The notes under the pieces were generated by a model. That model was not told where the DNA came from. It saw nothing but the letters and a program-made list of their open reading frames with translations, and made no database searches. From positions 8,184,001 to 8,248,000 of the forward strand of contig AP026548.1 in the NCBI GenBank assembly GCA_026075535.2: DNA of 64,000 nucleotides. Direction: 5' to 3'. This document shows positions 11,911-23,395 of this stretch, one piece after another. This DNA comes from Tricholoma matsutake (Eukaryota; Basidiomycota; Agaricomycetes; Agaricales; Tricholomataceae). Position 1 is the stretch's first letter. Each line of letters starts with the position of its first letter. The translations under genes were made by a program, and so were the position numbers.

Positions 11911-12548
11911 TGTTGAGAATGACACCATGAGCACATATGAATGCCATATTGCCATATATGGATCTCAGCATGTATTTGATGTGTGCCCTATATTTAGCAC
12001 ATCCCTTTGAGGCACATGTTTGTATCCATGTCACGGATACCTTTATACCATTCTTCTTTATCTAACATGGCTCATATATATACAGTAGATAGATACCTGA
12101 CCACCTCAGTTGCTTATACAGAGACTGAGGTGAGTACCGACATTATTATTTAGTAGTGAATGGTTACTTACTGTACTTACAGTTCACTCTTATTGTACTA
12201 GGTACAGTACTAATAGAGTCACTTATACAGAGACTCTTATTGTACTAGGATTGATTGTCTACATTTAGTTATGTTGATGACACTTGGTTGCCTGGCTCTG
12301 ATGATATGATGGACACTACTGACAATGAATGATGCAGATTTATTTCATGTATGTATATATGGTGCTTGAACGTCTTGTAAGGATCTAACCAATAAATATT
12401 GCTCATAGCAATTTCTGTCTTGTTTGTCAATGCTGAGGCACTTTGTAACTTGCCATGCTGATGCCCTGCCTAAGCCCATGCCCATGTCCATGTCCAATGC
12501 CTGTGTCTGATGCTATTTCATAGGTCACTGATATCACATTCTTAAACA
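11911..12548 (+). repeat. Copia 3' LTR
   Basis: It begins TGTTGAGAATG right after the purine tract GTGAGGAGGAG. A matching inverted end, CATTCTTAAACA, stops at 12548, giving 638 bp. The 5' border is firm. The 3' border is less so, because the following 400 bp contains a degenerate direct repetition of the LTR's last part. Confidence 0.6.
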
Positions 12549-13020
12549 TCTAGTATATGTACAGAAGCATTGTAACAGTGCACTCATTTGTTACTATAGT
12601 ATGTACATATATACATTATGTATATATGTATGTACTATAGTAACAAATTACGGTTACATGAAATTATACCTGGGGGTTACCCAAGTCACGCCCTATATAC
12701 ATAGTGTTTGACAGCATCCACTGAACCCATCTCACTTATGTGTGCCTGATGCCAATGCCCTGCCTAATCCCAGCTGCCTGATGCCAATGCCTGATGCCAA
12801 TGCCTGTGTCACCAATTCATAGGTTACCATGTCTATACAACTTCCATGCTCAATTATCTACTGTATTGTAATGTACTGTCCAGGAAGCTATCAAATAGTG
12901 CATTCATTGGTTACTATAGTAGATACATATATATAGAGCATTTGACATCATCCACTGAACCTGTATCACTTGACACAATGTATGTGTTTGATAGACCATA
13001 TCATTTGATACAGTGTAGCT
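12549..13020. repeat. Degenerate direct repeats downstream of the copia LTR
   Basis: Two diverged copies of a block of roughly 320 bp can be followed. The block gatgccaatgccctgcctaa...cataggt...gaagc...gtgcattcat...gttactatag...catccactgaacc occurs at about 12436-12735 and again at about 12745-12990. No open frame of interest is present. The second copy ends at the TAGCT that became the target site of the gag-only element. Confidence 0.55.
12587..12647. repeat. 61-nt near-perfect hairpin
   Basis: Two 29-nt arms (12587-12615 and 12619-12647) pair at 27 of 29 positions around a 3-nt TTA loop. Each arm starts tttgttactatagt. The second direct-repeat block near 12915 has only one arm, so the palindrome arose or was inserted in one copy. 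Confidence 0.8.
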
Positions 13021-13215
13021 TGTTGGATTGCCAAGCACACCACAAGAACCCTGTCATTTTCTCACCCTAGAACCACTTCACCACCTTCTCCCCTATCACC
13101 TTCTTCCACCTTTTCTGTATCACCTTTTGTATATAAGTGGTCACAATCCTATGAAGACCCTGCGTGTTTGCCAGGGTCCACTGTCATCCCCCACCATTGC
13201 AAGCTTGTTTCAACA
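13021..13215 (+). repeat. 5' LTR of the gag-only element
   Basis: This 195-bp LTR runs TGTTGG...CAACA and contains a TATA-like word (gtatataagtgg) near 13130-13141 that could serve as its promoter. It differs from the 3' LTR at about a dozen positions, so the insertion is not recent. Confidence 0.9.
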
Positions 13216-13412
13216 CAAACGTGCAACATACCCTGCCTCGCCTCGTGTCATTCTAGCCACTCTTGCTCAGAGTCTAGTCTTAAAGGTTGCAGCACCTTAA
13301 TGCTGTGGAAGATGGGCGCAGTTCTGACCAACTGCAGAAGAACAAAGAACACAAAGATTTTTCCTTGAAGACCACTGCTTCCCCTCATTTCGAGTCCTCA
13401 TGCATGTTCATT

Positions 13413-14255
13413 ATGGCCAACCCCATCACTATTCAATTTCCGTGACTCAATGACTCCAACTACAGTGAATGGTCCATCCGGATGGAAGCTGTTCTCATTC
13501 GTGGAGGGCTATGGTCCTTGGTCAACATCACTGTTGATAAAACTGGGAAGGATGAAGCAGTGATTGCAGCCGAAATTGAGGACAAGAAGAAGAAGAGGGA
13601 CACTGGAAAGATGGCCAAAGTGAGAGCAGAATTGATTTTATGAGTGGAGGATGGTCAGTTATTGCACATGCGCTTGCAGGACCCCGCCAAGATCTGGGAA
13701 ACATTGCATCGGGTCCACCAGGTGGCAGGTTTTGTGACAAGCCTTGCACTCCATAGGAAGTTTCTGACCATGAAGAAAGAGGATATGCAGTCAATGCAGA
13801 CCTGGATTGGTGTCATCCAGAGCCTGGCCTTCTGGATGGAGGAAGCCGGAATTGAAGTTGCTGACCAAGACAAGATTCTCATGCTCACAATGGGCCTTCC
13901 CAACACTTATGATGCCGTCATCATAAACTTCGACTCGACACCTGCCAATTTATTCACACTTAACCTTATAACCCAGCTACTCAATGAAGAGACACGTCAG
14001 GTCTCCCAGGCCCCAGTTACCAATGACCACTGTGACACTAATGAAGCCATGGCCACTATGCGATCACCCCTGGGTCATTGAACTCAACCTGCACCCAGCA
14101 CATTGGATGTGACATGTTACTTTCGCAACAAGAAGGGCCACTACAAGTCTGATTGCCTGCAGAGGAAGGAGTGGGCAACGATGAAGGCAAAAAAGGCAGG
14201 TGTTGCTACCTTCACTGTTGGATATGATTCAGACAATTCAGACAAGGCCTTCTAA
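13413..14255 (+). pseudogene. Copia-type Gag, 280 codons with three stops
   Basis: The frame starts at ATG 13413 and runs to TAA 14253-14255. In-frame stops lie at 13443, 13641 and 14079. The N-terminus has the copia Gag pattern LNDSNYSEWSIRMEAVL and the centre is a UBN2-type capsid (WETLHRVHQ, MGLPNTYDAVI). The C-terminal zinc knuckle CYFRNKKGHYKSDC has Arg in place of the second Cys, so zinc binding is lost. The frame ends shortly before the 3' LTR, showing the element never had room for Pol in its present form. Confidence 0.8.
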
Positions 14256-14381
14256 GATTATGGGGGTGTTTGAGCAGTATGCTTCCTACTTTTTGATGGT
14301 TCATGACTCTCCTCTCACCACAGTACACTGTTTATATTCTTGGTTCATTTTTGCAGTTCTCATCTTGTGCTTGTGGGGGTG

Positions 14382-14576
14382 TGTTGGATTGCCAAGCATG
14401 CCACAAGAACCCCATCATTTTCTCACCCTAGAACCACTTCGCCACCTTCTCCCCTATCACCTTCTTCTGCCTTTTCTGTATCACCTTTTGTATATAAGTG
14501 GTCACAATGCTACGAAGACCCTGCACGTTTGCCAGGGTCCACTGTCATCCCGCACCATTGCAAACTCGTTTCAACA
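14382..14576 (+). repeat. 3' LTR of the gag-only element
   Basis: A 195-bp direct copy of 13021-13215, followed immediately by the duplication TAGCT. Confidence 0.9.
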
Positions 14577-14600
14577 TAGCTTACCTATGTGCATTGACAG

Positions 14601-14803
14601 TGTAACAGAAGTACCCTGGTACTGGCACTCAGAGGAAAGGGGGAGCAACGTAAACAGGAAGATGGTATGCATTCCAGAAGGAGTAATTAATCTAAGACAT
14701 CATACGAGAAATATCAACTTGTAGACACGTGATCGTGTGTATTAGTAATAGCTGTCCATATCACGATCAAGGAGTGGTAAGAGAATGAGGGAATTCTCTT
14801 ACA
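14601..14803 (-). repeat. Solo LTR of chromovirus family B
   Basis: A 203-bp sequence starts TGTAACAGAAGTACC and ends TCTCTTACA, flanked by the 5-bp duplication GACAG (14596-14600 and 14804-14808). It is the reverse complement of the family B 3' LTR at 49916-50125, with shared words such as the AAACAGGAAG and CTGGCACTCAGAGG regions. A solo LTR with intact duplication is the scar left by recombination between the two LTRs of a full element. Confidence 0.85.
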
Positions 14804-14808
14804 GACAG

Positions 14809-15599
14809 GCTATAATTCAGTTGAGTGTACAGTCTACATCCCAATTCTCGCATTGGCTCTCCATGCCATGGGCATGGCCCAGGAACTATTGACGCTCGAA
14901 GTAAGTAGTAGCAGGGTCAATTATACTGATCGAAATCGGTTCAAGTTCACACTTTGTCCAACGGTGAGGCCTTGCTTTGTCTCGTTTAGGAAATCTTAAT
15001 GTGATTCCTAATTTCCAGGTAATGAAATCTCGATCATCAAACCACGACAGACACTGGGTACATCGTATAGCGACTCACTACTAGTATCGTGCTTCTGATT
15101 TTCCATTTGTATCGTCGTGTCTTCAGGACTATGCAGTGCCACTCCTGACAATTTTCCAGCGAACACGGTTTTCCTCCTGAGTTCCCCATGTCAGGGCGGA
15201 ACGTCCCACAAGGATCTCGTCATACCTATCAGGATGCCTTAAATGTTCCCGCTTCTCATCCCGAGCTTGGCAGGTTCCATTCCGTCGTCAGTAACATCTG
15301 GACCTTCTGACACCTTCCTCACCCTCACCCTCATGACATTGTGTCGACGCACATGGTATATTCATTTTCACAAGTGATTCCCCCGACCCATTCTGACGTT
15401 CTCGAAGACCTTCCAGTACCGGCACGTATTCTCTTCCTAGTTTTCAATCAACAACTTGAACGTGCCACATGGTAACTTTATGACGCACCTGAAGTATTTT
15501 TTATTGAACTTCTCTATGGTAATCAGGGACTTATTTCAGTTCACTCATTTCGTCAGTCTGCGGACGACGATCGAGCGATCGTCCCTTCATCGTACAATC
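14809..15599. other. Start of the gene island; no feature recognised
   Basis: The sequence changes character here, with more CpG and no repeats shared with the rest of the window. I find no convincing coding exon in this stretch. It may hold the promoter and 5' leader of the downstream zinc-finger gene. Confidence 0.4.
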
Positions 15600-16499
15600 T
15601 GTCATCTGGCAGTCCGCCTTGCAGCGACGACTACCGCTGGAAGTGGCCCTTGGCTGTTACTGACAGAATGGACACGGACAGCTGTCATGATTTCCCCGGT
15701 TCTTCTGCATCACTTCCCCATCGTGAGGCGGAATGCCCCCTCCCCTACCAGCCTTTGCACGGACCGTCCACGGCGCAGCCTCTCGCCGTCAAGCCATGTT
15801 TTGCAGCTCATAAGTTTTCCCTTCATTGCAGAACATCCGCAAAGTCGTCCAAAGGCAATCGTTTCAACACCCATGTTCGGGAGCAAGCAGATGCTGTCGC
15901 ATCCTTGTCATCATGGATCCCATTATTGCCCTTGTCTCGTGGTCACGCACTCTTGTCTAGTTCAGGCAGCTCTGGGCCGTCTCTTGATCTTGGAAAGGCT
16001 CACCACGATTTGGATGATTTGGGACATCGTTGTCTCTTCTCCCTACGTTAAAGAACGTACGAGTTTTCCCGGGGAAAAATATGAGCGCGGTTGGGAATCA
16101 TGTGAGCAAACACTCGTCCCAAGTCCAATAAAGGGTCAGCATCCACTGAACACTTCCGAGACGCCATCGAGCGCCATATAGAAGACCACATGTGGGAGAA
16201 AGCCTGGGAAGCGTTAGGATTGCAGGTGGAGAAACTGCGGTGAGATCTTGGGAAGTAAAGGAGCACTGATCCGACATGTAAGGACCCATTTGGGGTTTAG
16301 AGTATTGTGTGACAGATGTGGACGGAGTTATTCTCGCTTCGACGCATTCAAAAAGCACCAGAATAAGTGCGGCGTTGGATCCATTAAATGCACTGCGACG
16401 GCATCACGAAAGCGAGGCCGCCTGAATACTATTTTTATGGCATTTTATCGTAACCCATCACTCCATTTAATGGAATGCAAGACATTATGCGTCTGTTAG
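15600..16499 (+). CDS. C2H2 zinc-finger protein, 5' structure unresolved
   Basis: Two adjacent zinc fingers are clear near the 3' end. Finger 1 is C-x4-C-x12-H-x3-H (CRWRNCG...LIRHVRTH, 16221-16289). Finger 2 is C-x2-C-x12-H-x3-C (CDRCGRSYSRFDAFKKH). A basic tail (ASRKRGR) and a stop at 16497-16499 follow. Upstream, an open Ser/Pro-rich frame at about 15600-16050 and a segment at 16124-16220 share one frame, while the fingers are in another. At least one intron, with a plausible acceptor ttag before 16218, or a frameshift must join them. The exact exons cannot be fixed by eye and the coordinates are approximate. Such proteins are usually DNA-binding transcription factors in the nucleus. The gene ends convergently with the methyltransferase gene, their stop codons overlapping. 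Confidence 0.5.
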
Positions 16500-17614
16500 T
16501 TTATCTGTCGAGTCAGCCTCCATCCGTGAACTGTCGATCTGATTTCTTCTTCGCCTGCGTCCTCAGGAAACATTGGCTGTCGTACAGTTGATTAGGACAT
16601 GCACATCCAAGTATTGGATTGACTTACAGGATATTTTCTCGTTAAGATCTCCTCACACTGCCAACCTCTTTGACGAGCTTTGGTGAAGAATTCCAAGTCT
16701 CGATGGGCAAGACGGGGACGGTGATGTGAATAAAATACAAGAACTGCTGGGGTTGAAGATTCCAACTGCACCACAACGCGAGAGAGGGCTAGTTCACAAG
16801 TGGTTAAGAGTGAGTCATGCTGCGCGTAGTGGTGTGAGTAACCGACATGTGCAGTGGTCGAAGGACGAGCTTACTTGTGAGTGATTGAAGACCAGATCCG
16901 AGAGGATAATGAGATCAAAGCCTGGAGTCCGTTCTGATGACTGCAGGGCGTCAAACAGGGGTTCGATGGGACGACCCCAAATATAGCCCTAGTAATTGGT
17001 TCAATGGACCCCGGAGATTTGAAAAGAACCGCGCACTTGGACAGAAACTCGATCGCGATCACCCTTTGGAATATTTGTCTCCACGTTGTACACCAGGTTC
17101 TGCACGAGCTCCTCGTCAGGATAATCCGTAAGTACAATCTACTTGCGTGTGATCAGCGCCGTGAAGATATCGACAAGATTACACACCTTCCGAGCTCCAT
17201 TCAGCACTGTCACGAGACCAGGAAGCCCACCTCCAGCACCGAGTTCAAGAACAGCGGTATCACGATATACATCAACGTTTTCATCCAGATGGGACGCGAA
17301 GGCACGAGCAGCGTTCCATCTATACAAGAATTCTAAGTAAATTACTCGGTGATTACTGGATGGAAACCAAGACGCACAAATAATTGCCCCAAAGTGGATG
17401 CGTTCCTACTAGTCTAATCTCGATTTCACTCCAGTCATCCGATTTCCTGATCATACTCTTGTCTCGAATATATTTCGCGACTGTAGGCTCTGGGGACGGT
17501 GGTCGGGGTGGTTGCTTGTTGCTGTCATGAGCAATCGGACATAGCCAAACCGGATTACTGCAGACTAACTGTAAAAACGGAATCGAGAGACCATTCAATT
17601 TCATCATCAGACAT
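16496..17614 (-). CDS. EFM7: EFM7/NNT1-like protein N-methyltransferase, seven exons
   Basis: Seven exons join in frame on the minus strand: 17614-17570, 17514-17378, 17319-17187, 17138-17037, 16988-16875, 16819-16628 and 16576-16496. They encode 267 residues, the usual size of this family. All six introns are 46-58 nt with GT...AG ends. The start MSDDEIEWSLDSVFT and the following Pro-rich segment match the family's N-terminus. Key parts are HPLWGNYLWNAARAFA (around residues 52-69), the S-adenosylmethionine motif LELGAGGGLPG (85-95), TDYPD (109-113), WGRPIEPL (143-150), DLIILSDLVFNHS (164-176) and a C-terminal HHRPRLAHRDLEFF block. Yeast Efm7 methylates the N-terminal region of translation elongation factor eEF1A. 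No stop or frameshift is seen, so this is probably a working host gene. Confidence 0.9.
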
Positions 17615-20353
17615 AGCGCCAAGCTGTGTACGCGAAAATTTTGAATTGATTCTCCAGCTAATCTCTTGAGACAATAAGTTACATCCGGATAATTCCGAGT
17701 CACAGTGCACACATCATAAATTGAAGTCATGTGCTATACTTCGAATTCTCGAACTTCATCGAATCTTGCACCATAAACCATATTCATGGTCTGAGACTGA
17801 TTTCATTTGGACTGGTATGAATTCATTGAATCTCCGCGAGATCAAAAGTCGAGGCTTGTTATGTACGGTAGAATTGATTGCATGTGCGTGCAATTCCTGT
17901 CACTCTCGTCTTTATTCTGATTCGGTGGATCGTCTTCCCCTTTACCACTCGTAGCTGCTGAGAATTTTACATCCTTGCAGTCAATTTCTGCATTCCTTGG
18001 TTCCCAGCATCATACGATGGAAGAAACATCGTGATACTACCACTTTTGGCCAGACCAATATCTTCTTTGTGCACGACGAGTCCCCCAAACTATTGAAGTC
18101 GAGCATAAATCCATAAGCTTTTGAGACCCGAGTAAGTTAGGAAGACGCTCTTTTCCTTACTTCTCTTACCCCCGTCGTGCTTCCGATGTAGAATTGTTCG
18201 ATGTTCGTTACATATTGGCTAGTGCGTCATGATTGTTATCACCTGCAAGGTGGATATTCATGGTACAGGAACGGGATGTATGTGCTAAACGGATATGCCT
18301 TCCTTGCTTCGTGAATCATCTCGGATCTCAGCTTTTAATACTTATGGTCATCTCTTCCCCAGGCTATGATCTAATCGATTAATATTCAAGAAGCACACGA
18401 AATGAAGATACAGATAACCTGTAGGGAAAGGTCCCGTTCTCCTGTTGGAAAATTTGGCTGCTGATTTTTGGCGAGGATACATCGGCGGCCGCGCTAGGTC
18501 CATGTCTCACGGTCTTGTTGACAGTCTTGTAGCCGCCATTCAATGCCGTGCACATCATGCCACCTCCCTCCGAAGTGTCTGCCTCTAATATTGGCTTATC
18601 GGTGCGATGCTATAGAACCGAGCCCGTCTATTTCGACTGTTCTCCCGTCGGTGTGGCCCTCCTTACGTTGCGATGAACAACCATAGTAGCCTGCACAATT
18701 CATAGAGCGAGTGTTTGCAATTGGAATTGATACAGATCAAGCTTTTAGCGGGATGGAAGCAATTCCGGAGCTGTTGGAAAGCGCTTCTATCATTTCTGGG
18801 CCTTCCAAAGATCCGAGGCTTTTATCTGGAAGGTCCGCCGCACTCTTACGATGGAGGATTCCAACTCGACGTTAAGGTTTCCGAATCAATATCCCAGTCC
18901 AAGCGATGTTTGTAGACGCCATCATTCATTCAATTGATTTACACCTCACTCTCTCTGTGAGTCTTATTCTCTCGCCTCGTGGCTCACCGTCCGTACGTCC
19001 GTCCGAAGATCTTTAGGTAGGTAAGTTGCACTTTTCGCAAGCAATGGTTGATGTCTACTTGTCTACTGATAGTACTACCCGTCTAAGCTATCATGATTGC
19101 GGCCCACTGCTATGATGCTTCTGCTCCTCCTTTCCACCAGAAGATATAGCGCCGAAGGGTCTGATAACTTTTACACTATCGATGCTAGAAATGTAATCCT
19201 GATGTAGGACAGACGAAGGCATTGCTGGCTATATCTTTTTTCAACTGACCGCCTAACACTATATCACCGTCTCTTCCATTTAGCAGATAGACCGATGACT
19301 ACTTCAGTTCTACACCGCCTTTTCAGTCCACGTGACCCCGATCATCTCTACTTCTAAAGTAAGTACATAGACAAGGCGACGAAAGGCAGTTAGTTACACT
19401 TTGCAGGATTACAGGTAAAATCTCTTCGATCTCTCACACGCAGTCCATGGCCAGTTCAGAGTCGTCATTTGGCCCCCAATCGATGACTCTCGTAACCGGA
19501 CAAGCCACCGTCGGGTATGTTTCTGCAGATTCAATTTTTCAAGTCACTTGCAGTGATTGCTTGGGTGGCTTCTACGTGCTCTGAAATATATACCTGGTCG
19601 GCGCTTCGGTCATAAATTTTATGGGCCTTGAGCGGATCTTTTTTCGCCGTTGAGTGAGAGTTGTAATCTCGGCCTTGACGGAACTTTGCACAGCTTGGCT
19701 GACTCATTTCTTCTTTCTGACCTATATTGAGGCGAGTTTCCGTTCGAGTCCGCAAGCTTATGAGTTTTACCCAATTATATGGTAGTATCTGAACATGTCT
19801 CTAAAAGGACGGAGAGATTGATGATCAGTCCATATGTTAATTTTGTCGATGTCCTGATTGACGTTTTCCAAACCGATGGTACAGGACTGATATATTTGCC
19901 GAAAGAGGCAAATATTAGTCTAACCCTGAGTTGAAGTATAACTGGTGTATAAGTCACATCATATCTTATCATTTTTTCCCCACGACGTGAGCTTCTCACC
20001 ACCGATGCGGATGCAAGGTTATAATTTCAAACGATGGTGATCCAGGAAGAACTACATCTCATCTCCTACTCAGCACGGCTCAACTCCCTGTTTCTGACGC
20101 CGATTCCAGTCGGTATTACCTATCATCACGGGGGAGGCATTCATATCCTCCGAAATTTGCATCAAGGGACCTCTCATCGTGAACCTACCCTGCAGTGGAC
20201 AGCGACATCCTGGGTTTTGTTACATCAACCCGATCGCTCGATGAGACCGTCCGTCGCTCCCACGTGCTGGTTTGAGCTTCAAACTTGCTTGCATACGCCG
20301 TATATATCAACACGTTGACGGAATGGAGTTTCCCACTATCCTGAACACTTACT
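17615..20353. other. Intergenic stretch without a convincing gene
   Basis: Only short, unrelated open frames occur. A possible small start exon lies at 19447 (beginning MASSESSFGPQS) with a donor-like GGTATGTTTCTGCAG near 19514, but no continuation could be confirmed. The BTB gene downstream has a TATA-like word (gtatatatc) near 20298. Otherwise I see nothing. Confidence 0.4.
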
Positions 20354-21370
20354 ATGCTTGCACCACTGTATGCGAAACTAGACCTCACCACCCCTTGCGA
20401 CCGTCAGATCGCACCTTCACCCTCTGTATGTCCTGCCCGCAGGGTTCATCCAGACTTCGCATCACCAGATGCAGACATTGTCTTGCGGTCGCTAGAGGGA
20501 ACGCTCTTCTTTCTCCATTCATACATCCTCCGCCACACATCGGGCTTGTTCAGCATGATGTTTACCCTTCCCCAGCCCTTGCACAACACGAGCGAGCTGG
20601 TTGAGATTCCAATATACGAGAGCGATGAGATAGCCGTTCCTCTTCTTCGTCTCCTCTGCGGACTTCCACACGCTCCCTGGCAATCGTACGATGCCATTGA
20701 ACGCGTACTCTTCGTTGCCGAAAAATGGGACACTCCTGGCCCCGTCGCGTATATCAGGGATGTCCTTATGGCACCGAGGTTCCTGAATTCTGACCCTTTG
20801 AGAGTGTACGCATTGGCGAAACACTTCGGGTGGGATAATGAGGCAAGGATAGCGGCGACCCTGACGCTGAAATTGGATTTACATGACGAGGCGTACCGGG
20901 AGACGCTGAACAGGCTTTCAGCGAAGGAGTTGACGCCACTGTTCAAACTGAGAAGGGCCAGAAGGGAGAAATTCAGAGAGCTGCTGGATAGTCCGGAGCG
21001 GTTCGCAGCTGGAAATAGGTGGATGCTATTCTGCTGAGTAGAATATCGAAACTGACCTTCTATCTTTCGGCGGTCATGATCTTCTAGCTCCGTATATCAT
21101 TGTAGCCAATGCGGGGTAACAAAGCTTGATAACTATACCTGGCGACAACTGAAACACGCAATATTCATTGAAATGGATCGAAGGCCGCTGGGCGATACCA
21201 TAGGGCTGGCAGTGGGGGAAACAGCGGAATGGCCAGTGTCAAAGGCATGCTGGGCGGCGAGGTGTCCGAAGGAAGGATGTGGAGGACTGTATTATGATCG
21301 AATTTCTACACTGAGACAGATTAGACGTTGTGTGGAGAGCTTGCCGATGACCATCGACGATGATGTATAG
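20354..21370 (+). CDS. BTB/POZ domain protein with C-terminal cysteine cluster, two exons
   Basis: Exons 20354-21018 and 21088-21370 join across a 69-nt GT...AG intron in phase 2 and give 315 residues. Residues 35-130 are a BTB/POZ fold of the type abundant in Agaricomycetes. It opens with FASPDADIVLRS, then LHSYILRHTSGLFSMMF, and continues with the helical segment after residue 90. The second exon adds YHCSQCG (Cys227, Cys230) and CWAARCPKEGCGGLYYD, probably a zinc-binding C-terminus typical of this fungal family. BTB domains mediate dimerisation and often recruit partners such as Cullin-3, but the role of these fungal proteins is unknown. A TATA-like word lies about 55 bp upstream of the start. 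The frame is intact, so this is probably a host gene. Confidence 0.85.
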
Positions 21371-23324
21371 GGAGCGTGCGCCGGCTGGCTTCGCAGAATG
21401 CCTGCAGGCATAGAGGACTGTTCGACGTGAATACTCTCATACCTAGATGAGTTGATCCAGTAGAGGGCATGAAGGCGCTGACAAAAGGAGGAGTATACCC
21501 GTACTAAGTAGATTCGGACTCGCCACAATGGAAAGATAAATTCCGTAGTAACAATACAGAGTCAAAAGTTCTGTTAATTATTTTGAGGGAGAACCTGGGA
21601 GTTCTGGATCTGCTCTAGACTCTGGTTTTAGCTGCCACCCTTGCCCCACGTTGGTAGAGACTCGAGAAAATGTCGGGCGAGAAAGACATCAGAATTCGCG
21701 ATTTGGCCAGAAACCAGGAAGTAGGTCTTGCAAGATAGTACATAGGTACTTATCCGAAAACGGTAGAAGACGCGACAATGCAGCTGAGTCCTGACACGGA
21801 CATCCTGACATAGTGAATTGATGTCATTTTGAAGCATCGGACGCAGGGAAAGTTGATTTAAGCCACCAGTAGCTTACGTTAGCTGTAGAAATTGGAGCGC
21901 ACAGGACAGATCTAGAACGACTGCAATGAACCAGATGCTTAATTCTGGCGTATTGGTGTAGAAGGGTTAGGGTCCACTGCAGCATTTTAGAGCACTGCCA
22001 CCAGCACTGCTACTTAACACAACCTTGAGTCCCCTTTTCAGAGACGCCCAGGATTGTCTGAGTGGCAAAGTCCCAACTTTGAGGTATGCCAGCCACAGAA
22101 TTACTAAGGCCAAGTTTTGGGAAATGCCTAAGGAGTGGCAAAGAAGCAGACATGGGACTAAGTAACGTTCAAATTATCTGAATTGTATCATGATAGGTGT
22201 CAAAGCTGTTGCCAAATACAGCCAAGGCCCAAAACACAACCAAAGAGCTGCGCGCCCTCGCGTCTATATTCTATGCATGTTGGAATCAAATTTAGGCCGC
22301 ACATAAATCCTCGAAACACTGATGTGAGGAGCAGGATGTAGGGATAGAAATAATGGGTGGCTCAGGCTTTCCATTGCAAATCGACCAATAGTCACAGGAC
22401 TCTCCTTTGGTGCTCAGAATCAGTTTTTCGAGTCCGTGTTCTAAATTTTCGGCTCTCCGACTGAACCTGAACCCTTGTTGAACCAGATCCCAAACAACGG
22501 ATGGTTTAATACCTCTATAACTTAAATAATTCATGGATCGCGATACAGAGTACCTGCTGCGGAGATCTAGATCTTGTGTTAACGCCGACTCTGGACGTGT
22601 ACTTTTAAACTGCCATCGATGGGCGTATCATAGGGCGTCATTGGGGACGTGATAGCAAATGACCGAGTGCTGATGGTCTGATTCTCCCGATGTCTCCTGA
22701 TTGGCCTCGAGTCCTCGACATACCGCTTAATTTTAAGTTACAGTTTTAATTTAATGGTGACATCGGTGTCCGTTTCGACTCGGATTCGGCAATGACGGAT
22801 TCATTCAACAAGCTCAGTCTGGACACACTCGGCATATCACATCATACCCACGAAAAAATAACTCTTGAACCCGCTCTAATCCCTTCCAATGCTTCTCCAC
22901 GTTCCGAAATCAATGGGACAGAAGAAGGTTGTCCGGGGCGTCAACCTATCCGTGGTTTCGTATTATCGTTGTCTCTCATGCATGACTGATGCATACCGTG
23001 TCATTCAAGAGATGTTATTTCCCATCATGATCCTGGGACGTTTGAGTGAGCATTCCGATGAACGCACGCGTTCACCTCTTTCTAGGAGATTGAAAAGCCA
23101 AACTACGTCAGATCCCTGAGGCCTGGGCCTGGGCCTGAAGCTTGAAGCTTGAAGGCTTGAAGTCTGATCTTGGTCTGATCAGATTCTTTGAAAACAACAT
23201 CAATTTGATAACGAGGATTCGAAACTGCACCTACAAAGAGGAACATGAGTTAATGCGACTCGCTGTAGTAACTATACATGCTTACATCGCGTTAAATTTC
23301 AAGTAGATATATTATAACGCTCCA

Positions 23325-23395
23325 CAGTGGCGATTGGAATTGCTGTCTTAAGTCTATTATTCCTTTCTGCGCAGGTTCGAATCCTGCTGGCATGG
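23325..23395 (+). tRNA. tRNA-Leu(UAA)-like relic
   Basis: A perfect T-arm (gcaggttcgaatcctgc, 23371-23387) is preceded by an anticodon-arm-like segment ctgtcttaagtc with TAA at 23349-23351. The D-arm is weak and the acceptor ends do not pair. This is probably a decayed tRNA gene or fragment. Confidence 0.25.

Larger units (their letters stand above)
13021..14576 (+). mobile_element. Complete 1,556-bp gag-only copia-like LTR element
   Basis: Two direct LTRs of exactly 195 bp each (13021-13215 and 14382-14576) start TGTTGGATTGCC and end TTTCAACA. The element is bounded by the 5-bp target-site duplication TAGCT (13016-13020 and 14577-14581). A purine tract (TGTGGGGGTG) precedes the 3' LTR. The interior carries only a gag frame, with no protease, integrase or polymerase. 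This is the layout called TR-GAG in plants: non-autonomous elements that supply only Gag. It would need polymerase from another copia element. Confidence 0.9.

Noticed and set aside
15456..16181. 241-codon open frame on the plus strand
   Set aside because: A second open frame over the same bases has the composition expected of a transcription factor and shares its frame with the segment just before the zinc fingers. The 241-codon frame shows no domain.
18715..18915. 66-codon frame in the gene island
   Set aside because: Another frame over the same bases is equally open, and no continuation or domain could be found.
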